Origin: Alphaproteobacteria bacterium
Lineage (GTDB): Bacteria > Pseudomonadota > Alphaproteobacteria > Rs-D84
NCBI GenBank assembly: GCA_017615655.1
Contig: JAFZZS010000005.1
Span: forward strand, 16,445-80,444
Direction of reading: 5' to 3'
DNA: 64,000 nucleotides
The notes under the pieces are model-generated. The model saw only the letters and a list, made by a program, of their open reading frames with translations. It was not told where the DNA came from and did not search any database. The first letter of the stretch is position 1, and every line of letters begins with the position of its first letter. This document shows positions 57,770 to 64,000 of the stretch, piece by piece. The translations under genes were made by a program, and so were the position numbers.

Positions 57770-59409
57770 TGCAAGAATTTGATGTTATTGTTATTGGGGG
57801 TGGACATGCCGGGGTCGAGGTGGCTGCGGCGGCTGCGCGTCGTGGTGCAAAAACACTGCTTTTAACAATGCGAGAATCAGATTTGGGTGCTATGTCCTGT
57901 AATCCATCTATTGGTGGTCCTGGTAAATCACAGATGGTCGCAGAAATGGACGCACTGGGTGGGGTTATGCCACGCGCTGCGGATATGGCAGGAATCCATT
58001 TCAGAACATTAAATTCATCACATGGTCCAGCAACCCAGGCATTGCGTGCCCAGATTGACCGTAAAATGTACCATAGTGCAATAATTAATATTCTGTCGGA
58101 ATATAAAAACCTAACTGTATTGTTTGAAATCGTACAATCTATTGATTTGAAAGATAAAATTATAAATGGTGTATACGCCGGAAAATCTATTGTTTTTACA
58201 ACCGGGACATTTTTACACGGACTTGTTACAATGGGGGGTGAAAAAACACCATCAGGTAGAATTATGGATGATGGTACATATCAAATACCTGATACTACTA
58301 TTTCTGGTGTGTTGCGCAGTGCAGGATTTAATATAATGCGACTGAAAACTGGTACACCAGCGCGTATATATCGTGATTCAATCGATTTTTCAGTATGTGA
58401 AGAACAACGACCTGATAATCCACATGAATGGTTTTCTGATGGATGTAATACTGATAATAATATTGCGGTGTGTTTCATTACTCATACAAACGAAGAAACC
58501 CATAAAATAATACGTGACAATATTAAAAATGCGCCGATGTACAATGGTGATATAGAAGGTATTGGGCCGCGTTATTGCCCATCATTAGAAGATAAAGTTA
58601 TGCGTTTTCCAGAACATTTATCACACCATGTTTTTTTGGAACCAGAAGGTTTGAATAGCGATTTAATTTATCCAAACGGTATATCAACAAGTTTTGGTTG
58701 TGATATCCAAGATAAATGGATACGAACTATTCCTGGATTGCAAAACGCACGTATAGCGCGTTATGGATATGCAATTGAATATGATGCAATTGATGCGCGC
58801 GCATTGGACTCGCATTTAATGTCACATGATATCCCAGGGTTGTTCTTTGCAGGGCAAATAAATGGTACATCTGGATATGAAGAAGCCGCAGCGCAAGGTG
58901 TTGTCGCCGGCAGTAATGCCGCGGCATTCGCCATTGGATTATCAACATTGGATTTGGATAGAACAAATTCAATGATTGGGGTTATGATAGATGATATAAC
59001 AACTCTTGGCGTGGACGAACCGTACCGTATGTTTACATCTCGTTCGGAATATCGATTAAATCTACGTGCAGATAATGCGATTACACGTTTAGGGGAAATT
59101 GCAGTAGATTTGGGATTATTATCTGAATCCGTGTTTGTACAAAAAATAAATAAAAAGGCCGGTAAAATTGCTGAAAATGACAGATTCTATGCAGGATATA
59201 TAATGCGAAACAATCGGGAAATAGAATCATATAGTCGTGATAAAAAAATAAAAATACCGGCAGATTTTGATTACGATTCACTTTCTGGTTTAACAAACGA
59301 ATTACGTGAAAAGTTAAAACGTACCCGCCCATCAACAATCGCCGATTTACAACGTATTCCCGGAATTACTCCTGCTGGTATAATGGTCGTATTACGCAGG
59401 GTATCATAG
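57769..59409 (+). CDS. mnmG: tRNA uridine-34 modification enzyme MnmG, short form
   Basis: MnmG with MnmE installs the 5-(carboxymethyl)aminomethyl group on wobble uridines. The FAD motif GGGHAGVEVA (9-18), the MnmG signature MSCNPSIGGPGK and GLFFAGQINGTSGYEEAAAQG are intact. The 546 residues are about 70-80 fewer than usual (around 620). The missing part lies in the C-terminal helical domain that contacts MnmE and tRNA; the final RIPGITPAGIMVVL helix is retained. Confidence 0.94.
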   Translation: MQEFDVIVIGGGHAGVEVAAAAARRGAKTLLLTMRESDLGAMSCNPSIGGPGKSQMVAEMDALGGVMPRAADMAGIHFRTLNSSHGPATQALRAQIDRKMYHSAIINILSEYKNLTVLFEIVQSIDLKDKIINGVYAGKSIVFTTGTFLHGLVTMGGEKTPSGRIMDDGTYQIPDTTISGVLRSAGFNIMRLKTGTPARIYRDSIDFSVCEEQRPDNPHEWFSDGCNTDNNIAVCFITHTNEETHKIIRDNIKNAPMYNGDIEGIGPRYCPSLEDKVMRFPEHLSHHVFLEPEGLNSDLIYPNGISTSFGCDIQDKWIRTIPGLQNARIARYGYAIEYDAIDARALDSHLMSHDIPGLFFAGQINGTSGYEEAAAQGVVAGSNAAAFAIGLSTLDLDRTNSMIGVMIDDITTLGVDEPYRMFTSRSEYRLNLRADNAITRLGEIAVDLGLLSESVFVQKINKKAGKIAENDRFYAGYIMRNNREIESYSRDKKIKIPADFDYDSLSGLTNELREKLKRTRPSTIADLQRIPGITPAGIMVVLRRVS

Positions 59410-59464
59410 TAAGTATAAAATACTTGAAAAAGCAAATAATGTTATGTAAAGTGATTCTCGCGTT

Positions 59465-59540
59465 GCCGGTGTAGCTCAGCTGGTAGAGCATCTCATTCGT
59501 AATGAGGGGGTCGTAGGTTCAAGTCCTATCACCGGCACCA
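59465..59540 (+). tRNA. tRNA-Thr (anticodon CGT)
   Basis: 76 nt with acceptor GCCGGTG/CACCGGC, anticodon loop TTCGTAA and encoded CCA. It reads ACG. It is the second tRNA-Thr in this window. A terminator (AACCGCCC/GGGCGGTT, 59547-59571) follows. Confidence 0.94.
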
Positions 59541-59546
59541 GAAATA

Positions 59547-59571
59547 AAACCGCCCATTCGGGCGGTTATTA
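59547..59571 (+). terminator. Terminator after tRNA-Thr
   Basis: AACCGCCC pairs with GGGCGGTT around ATTC, with a weak T-rich tail. Confidence 0.75.
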
Positions 59572-59591
59572 CTTTATATCTTTATACGTTT

Positions 59592-60212
59592 TTATTTTGA
59601 ATTTACAAGTTGCTGCGCTTGCATTTTGGCCTTTTGGTCGGCCAATTCTGCCAAATAATTTGATAAAGATGGGGAAATCGTAGCAATTTGATGATAATTT
59701 CCATTTTCATCACGTTTCAGTACATAACCATTACCCTGAATTCCGCCACACCATGTTGTCCCCATAGGTGAAAAATTAATCATATATTGGCCAAATGTGC
59801 AACGCATAGGAGTTGCTGCTTGATGTTCAGTTTCTTCAAAATAACGAACAGTAATAAAGTCGTGTTCTGCCAAATTATATAAAATTTTATCCAATCCTTT
59901 TGCCTCGATTTCAATAGCTGGATTAAATTTCTTATCTTTGGTCAATTTTTCGATACGTTCTTCGCCGCGATCGTGCGCACGCAATTGTAATTTATAATCG
60001 TTGTTTTTGCTTGTGTGCGCGACAAAATATGATTTATAAGTTTTGAAAAAATGAAGTGGCTGCCCCATTTTTTCTGGATTCATAATATCGTGGCGTACAC
60101 CTTTTGCCGCAACAAAAACCGCACTAAGATACGCAATCGCTTTATCGCCAAGGAAAGCGATATGTTCACGGTGCTCGTTTCTTTTTTCAAGTTTTTCTAA
60201 CTTTGTTGTCAT
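59592..60212 (-). CDS. Unknown 206-residue protein
   Basis: I do not recognise this soluble protein. It starts with a charged helix (MTTKLEKLEKRNEHREHIAF) and has a beta-rich middle (FITVRYFEETEHQAATPMR then QYMINFSPMGTTW). The C-terminal tail is Gln/Ala-rich. It has a GGAGATACTATG start context. It lies alone between tRNA-Thr and the ileS leader, transcribed away from ileS. Confidence 0.75.
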   Translation of the reverse strand: MTTKLEKLEKRNEHREHIAFLGDKAIAYLSAVFVAAKGVRHDIMNPEKMGQPLHFFKTYKSYFVAHTSKNNDYKLQLRAHDRGEERIEKLTKDKKFNPAIEIEAKGLDKILYNLAEHDFITVRYFEETEHQAATPMRCTFGQYMINFSPMGTTWCGGIQGNGYVLKRDENGNYHQIATISPSLSNYLAELADQKAKMQAQQLVNSK

Positions 60213-60332
60213 AGTATCTCCTTAGATTTCTATATTGCTATATATAACACAAAAACAAAACTTGTCAAGTATAGTTATATTTTTGTATAAAATACTGGAA
60301 ATTCCAAATTTAATATACTACACTATTTTGCG

Positions 60333-60365
60333 ATGAATAAAAAGACAATAATTATTATAAGATAA
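60333..60365 (+). CDS. ileS leader peptide with four Ile codons
   Basis: A ten-codon frame, MNKKTIIIIR then stop. The Ile codons are consecutive at 60348-60359 (ATA ATT ATT ATA). A TATACT -10 element lies at 60314-60319, so the transcript would begin only a few bases before the ATG, a leaderless arrangement like the trpL leader of Sinorhizobium. No Shine-Dalgarno is visible. It lies directly upstream of the ileS attenuator. Confidence 0.7.
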   Translation: MNKKTIIIIR

Positions 60366-60414
60366 ACCCGCAAGCGCTTTGGCGTTGGCTGGGGCGCAAA
60401 CGCGCCCGTTTTTT
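60366..60414 (+). promoter_or_regulatory. ileS transcription attenuator
   Basis: Three mutually exclusive pairings are visible. AGCGC (60373-60377) pairs with GCGTT (60382-60386). GCGCTTT (60374-60380) pairs with GGGGCGC (60391-60397) as antiterminator. GGGCGC (60392-60397) pairs with GCGCCC (60402-60407), followed by TTTTTT, as terminator. A ribosome stalled on the Ile codons leaves 60374-60380 free to form the antiterminator. One reaching the stop codon covers it and lets the terminator form. Confidence 0.75.
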
Positions 60415-60445
60415 ATAATAAAAACATATAATGGAGTAGATAGCA

Positions 60446-63400
60446 ATGGCATATCCAAAAACAGAACCAAAGGCAGATTTTTCTTCATTGGAACATAAAA
60501 TCATAGAGTTCTGGCGCAAAGATGATACTTTTCACAAGTCCCTGAATAAAACAAAGTTGGGACAACCATTCATGTTTTATGACGGTCCACCTTTTGCCAA
60601 TGGATTACCGCATTGGGGGCATTTAGGTGTATCTGCGGTCAAGGATATGGTTTCACGTTATCAAACAATGAAAGGCAAATATGTTGAACGTGTGTTGGGA
60701 TGGGACTGCCATGGCTTGCCAGCTGAAGCATCTGTTGAAAAAAAGCAACAGCGTACCGCAAAAGACATTGTCGCAACTGATGGTATCGCCGCCTTTTGTG
60801 ATATGTGTCGTGCCGATGTTATGACATATTCAAATGAATGGCTTAAATTTATTGAGCGTGTTGGTCGTTGGGTTGATGGTGGCGATGGTTATGGCTATCG
60901 AACGATGGACAAGAATTTCATGGAATCTGTCATATGGGCAATAAAAGAGTTGTATAACAAGGGGTTATTGTATAAGGATTTTAAGGTAAACCCATTTGAT
61001 TGGAAATTGGGGACAGTCCTTTCTAATTCCGAAGCATCCAGTGAATATCAAGATATTGTTGATGATACAGTTACAGTATGGTTTGAATTAGAAAATGGTG
61101 ATAGAGCATTGGCATGGACAACGACACCGTGGACATTGCCAGCAAATTCGGCGTTAGCGGTGAATAATAATATGAAGTATGTTCGTATGCAACATGATGA
61201 TGGTCATGTATATGTGCTGGCGGAATCTCGTTTATCTGCGTATGAAAAAATATTCGCCAATTCTGAAAAAGTCGGTGAATATATGGGAAATGAATTAGTA
61301 GGTTTACGCTATACACCTATTTTTCCATATTACACCGATTTAGCCAAAGAAGGTCATGGGTTATATACTGTGATTTCTGGGGATTATGTATCCGATAGTG
61401 ATGGAACGGGTATCGTTCATATTGCCCCTGCCTATGGTGAAGATGACTATATCGTAGCCAAGGCGATTGATTCGCAATTTCCAGTTATATTGAATGTTGA
61501 TGATTACGGCAATTTTGATAATACGGTAAAAGATTGGGCGGGTGAAAATATATTTGATGCCAACCCAAAAATTATAGATTGGTTGCGTGCTAATGGAATT
61601 CTTGTTAAGAAAGACCAGCATAAACACAGCTATCCATTTGGTCCACGCAGCAAGGAAAAACTTATCTATCGGGCGACAGATGCGTGGTATGTTGATGTTC
61701 CAAAAATTCGTGAACGTTTGATAGAAATAACAAAAAATGAAACGACATGGACGTCGGCAGGTAACAGATTTTTATCGTGGATAGAAAATGCGCGACCATG
61801 GGGTATCTCTCGCAATCGATTCTGGGGTGTACCTTTGCCGATTTGGGAAAAAGGTGGTGAATATAAAATCTTTGGATCAATTGCGGAACTAGAGGAATTT
61901 TTTGGTGTAAAGATTGATGATTTACATCGGCCAACACTTGATGCCCTGGAAAAAGATGGTTGGAAACGTATACCAGATGTCTTGGATTGTTGGTTTGAAT
62001 CTGGGTCGATGCCGTTTGCAGCATTGCACTATCCATTTGAAAATAAAGAACTGTTCGAAAAAACTTTTCCGGCAGATTATATTATCGAAGGTCAAGATCA
62101 AACACGCGGATGGTTTTATCATTTGATGATAATGGCGGTTGCGTTATTTGATAGACCTGCATTCAAGGTTGTGTCCGCAAATGGTATGGTTGTTGATGAA
62201 AACAAAAGAAAGTTTTCTAAATCGTTGGGTAATTTTGTAAATCCTGAACAACAACTTGAAACTTACGGTGCGGATGCAGTTCGTCTATTTATACTGGGCA
62301 GTAATTTTATGAAAGCCGAACCTGTTCCTGTGGATAAAGAAGGCAAGGTCTTTGCAGAACCAATTAAAACGATACTTACACCGCTTTGGAATGCATATCA
62401 TTTCTTCACGTTGTATGCAAATGCTGGAAATATCACTGCACACGATGTTACAAATGCGCCTGCGCGTAATGTACTAGATAAATATATCTTGGCAGAAACA
62501 AGCGTTTTGATTGATGTCACGGATGCCGCATTGTCGGAATATAAACCAGATGTCGCAATCAAAGAATTTGTCAGATTCTTGGATGTATTAAACAATTGGT
62601 ATATTCGCCGGTCTCGTGCACGTTTTTGGGATGAAGATACAGATGCATTTAACACATTATATACGGTTTTGATTACTGTATGCAAGACATTGGCACCGTT
62701 TGCGCCATTTATTACTGAATATATTTATAAAAATTTAACAGGGGCAGAATCTGTACATCTTGAATCATACCCAATTGCAACAAATCATGATGAGAAAATT
62801 GTTGCGGATATGCGTCGGGTTCAAGATATAGTTTCAGTTGGAAAACAATTGCGTGAACAGTACAAATTGCGTAATCGTTTGCCACTTGCAAAGTTAACGG
62901 TCGCAGGTGGAAATGCGATGCCGGAATACACAAACATAATTCGTGATGAGTTAAATGTTAAATCTGTTGAATGGATTGATAGCGCATCAAAGGTTGCCGA
63001 TAGTTTTATATATTTGGTCACCCCAAGGATAGGTGCTCGTTTGGGTGGTGCATTGCGTGAAATAATTCCGGCAGTAAAACGTGGCGACTATGAATTAGAT
63101 GGTGATAAATTGATTGTCGGACAATATACGTTAAATTCCGAAGAATTTGAAAATCGCCTAAATATCAAAGATGGTGTTACAGGAATCGCGTTACCCGATA
63201 ATACTGCTGTTATTATTTTGGATACCGAAATTAATTCGGAACTTTTATCCGAGGGTTTTGCAAATGATGCATTGCGTTTTATTCAAGACACACGTAAAGC
63301 ATTAGGTTTAGATGTTTCAGACAGAATAAATCTTACCTATACGGCAGATTTGGCACTTTCTGGGGCAATTGAACAACATAGAAAACGTATAATGGCGGAT

Positions 63401-63490
63401 GCACTTATACGTGAGATGGCACCTGGGGATGCGGAACACTTTACCGACATCGAAGGGTATAATTTTGGCATATCAATAAAGAGGGTGTAA
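60446..63490 (+). CDS. ileS: Isoleucyl-tRNA synthetase, eukaryote-like type
   Basis: 1014 residues. The HIGH equivalent is PHWGHL inside YDGPPFANGLPHWGHL, and KMSKS is RKFSKSLGN. The Leu-Pro-His context is that of the eukaryote-like (type 2) IleRS clade, found in Rickettsia and other Alphaproteobacteria and often naturally mupirocin-resistant. The CP1 editing domain (TTTPWTLPANSALAV, near 225) is present. GGAG precedes the ATG. It is regulated by the upstream Ile-codon attenuator. Confidence 0.96.
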   Translation: MAYPKTEPKADFSSLEHKIIEFWRKDDTFHKSLNKTKLGQPFMFYDGPPFANGLPHWGHLGVSAVKDMVSRYQTMKGKYVERVLGWDCHGLPAEASVEKKQQRTAKDIVATDGIAAFCDMCRADVMTYSNEWLKFIERVGRWVDGGDGYGYRTMDKNFMESVIWAIKELYNKGLLYKDFKVNPFDWKLGTVLSNSEASSEYQDIVDDTVTVWFELENGDRALAWTTTPWTLPANSALAVNNNMKYVRMQHDDGHVYVLAESRLSAYEKIFANSEKVGEYMGNELVGLRYTPIFPYYTDLAKEGHGLYTVISGDYVSDSDGTGIVHIAPAYGEDDYIVAKAIDSQFPVILNVDDYGNFDNTVKDWAGENIFDANPKIIDWLRANGILVKKDQHKHSYPFGPRSKEKLIYRATDAWYVDVPKIRERLIEITKNETTWTSAGNRFLSWIENARPWGISRNRFWGVPLPIWEKGGEYKIFGSIAELEEFFGVKIDDLHRPTLDALEKDGWKRIPDVLDCWFESGSMPFAALHYPFENKELFEKTFPADYIIEGQDQTRGWFYHLMIMAVALFDRPAFKVVSANGMVVDENKRKFSKSLGNFVNPEQQLETYGADAVRLFILGSNFMKAEPVPVDKEGKVFAEPIKTILTPLWNAYHFFTLYANAGNITAHDVTNAPARNVLDKYILAETSVLIDVTDAALSEYKPDVAIKEFVRFLDVLNNWYIRRSRARFWDEDTDAFNTLYTVLITVCKTLAPFAPFITEYIYKNLTGAESVHLESYPIATNHDEKIVADMRRVQDIVSVGKQLREQYKLRNRLPLAKLTVAGGNAMPEYTNIIRDELNVKSVEWIDSASKVADSFIYLVTPRIGARLGGALREIIPAVKRGDYELDGDKLIVGQYTLNSEEFENRLNIKDGVTGIALPDNTAVIILDTEINSELLSEGFANDALRFIQDTRKALGLDVSDRINLTYTADLALSGAIEQHRKRIMADALIREMAPGDAEHFTDIEGYNFGISIKRV

Positions 63491-63491
63491 T

Positions 63492-63878
63492 ATGAAAGAT
63501 GATAAATTTGTTTTAATTGGTACAGTTTGTTTAATAGTTTTGTTTAGATTTTGGGGTGTGTTTTTTGATATCACTGCAAATTCTACTTTGACAAGCATGT
63601 TTAATATCACTGAACGGCAAATAGAATCAGAGGTAAAACAACAAAATACAAAAGATAAGACTTTTGTTGGATGTGGATCTGGGTTTTCATCAGAAAAATA
63701 TATGGATAATACAAACGGTAAGATGGATGTTAGATATAAAGCCCAAAATATAGTTACATGTGATTGTTTAGAAAATGGTTCTGTGATTACCAAGAAAGTT
63801 ATTTATGAATATTCATACGAACCAAACAATGTCGAAATGGATTGTAATTCAAGATGCGAAGAAATCTGTGTTAAGTAA
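63492..63878 (+). CDS. Small membrane-anchored Cys-rich protein
   Basis: 128 residues. One N-terminal membrane helix (KFVLIGTVCLIVLFRFWGVFF) is followed by a periplasmic-type domain with five cysteines (GCGSGF, TCDC, DCNSRCEEIC) that could form disulphides. It begins one base after the ileS stop, so it is probably cotranscribed. No family recognised. Confidence 0.7.
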   Translation: MKDDKFVLIGTVCLIVLFRFWGVFFDITANSTLTSMFNITERQIESEVKQQNTKDKTFVGCGSGFSSEKYMDNTNGKMDVRYKAQNIVTCDCLENGSVITKKVIYEYSYEPNNVEMDCNSRCEEICVK

Positions 63879-63888
63879 TACCAAGATA

Positions 63889-64000
63889 TGATAACACCAA
63901 AGATTTTCTTTAGCGTGGTTCCGTCAAATCTTAATATGGATATTAGATCGGAACTAATCAGTGTGAACGATTTTACTTTTGCAATTGCTGTTATATTATC
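63889..64000 (+). CDS. Possible gene start cut by the window edge
   Basis: An open frame from ATG at 63889 (MITPKIFFSVVPSNLN...) runs off the end of the window. No strong Shine-Dalgarno is seen and 37 codons are too few to judge. The position after ileS often holds lspA, but the start does not look like LspA. Confidence 0.25.

Overview
The window reads as chromosomal DNA of a low-GC alphaproteobacterium with a streamlined genome. GyrB, LpxC/LpxK, the MreC-MreD-PBP2-RodA block, FabD/FabG/MnmG and a eukaryote-like IleRS all look alphaproteobacterial, and the general character resembles the uncultured gut RF32/Enterousia-type lineages. That placement is an inference from protein sequences, not a phylogeny.

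Layout. 1-4.5 kb: aspS with a long leader, a DHFR-like gene, tRNA-Thr(GGT), a nitroreductase, an AlkD-like protein and a flavodoxin. 4.7-8.6 kb: one very large protein of unknown function. 8.8-12.3 kb: a 3.4-kb integrated element bounded by 46-bp direct repeats at the elongator tRNA-Met gene. It carries an integrase with a fused excisionase-like domain and a two-gene cargo (DUF3800 plus an unknown partner). 12.5-19 kb: an outer-membrane PagL-like protein, two DNA glycosylases, gyrB and a RusA-like gene pair. 19-25 kb: a type IVb pilus assembly block (PilO2, PilP, PilQ, PilR). 25-28 kb: a lipid A block (acyltransferase, lpxK, lpxC). 28-32 kb: surface proteins and cassettes stacked next to tRNA-fMet, one with a NADAR gene. 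32-37 kb: a type IV secretion fragment (virB3, virB4, a putative Zn protease). 37-47 kb: rpmJ, an orphan SufD-like protein, ychF, and the mreC-mreD-mrdA-rodA-topA-dnaG run. 47-52.5 kb: rpmI-rplT-pheS-pheT and a GH3 enzyme. 52.5-64 kb: a surface protein behind a heavily folded leader, tRNA-Val, metG-queH, fabD-fabG-mnmG, tRNA-Thr(CGT) and ileS.

The strongest unusual signal is RNA-level control of aminoacyl-tRNA synthetase genes. aspS is preceded by a sequence with the full T-box antiterminator architecture (conserved 14-nt motif, 7-nt UGGCACC bulge, flanking helices). T-boxes are a hallmark of Firmicutes, and I know of none described in Alphaproteobacteria. ileS is preceded by a ten-residue leader peptide with four consecutive Ile codons and mutually exclusive antiterminator and terminator hairpins. 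metG sits behind a short Met-containing reading frame and a strong terminator with an alternative pairing. So one region appears to use both tRNA-sensing and ribosome-sensing attenuation.

The second theme is tRNA genes as landing sites. Elongator tRNA-Met hosts the integrase element and an older remnant. tRNA-fMet is followed by cassettes that each begin with a copy of its 3' flank.
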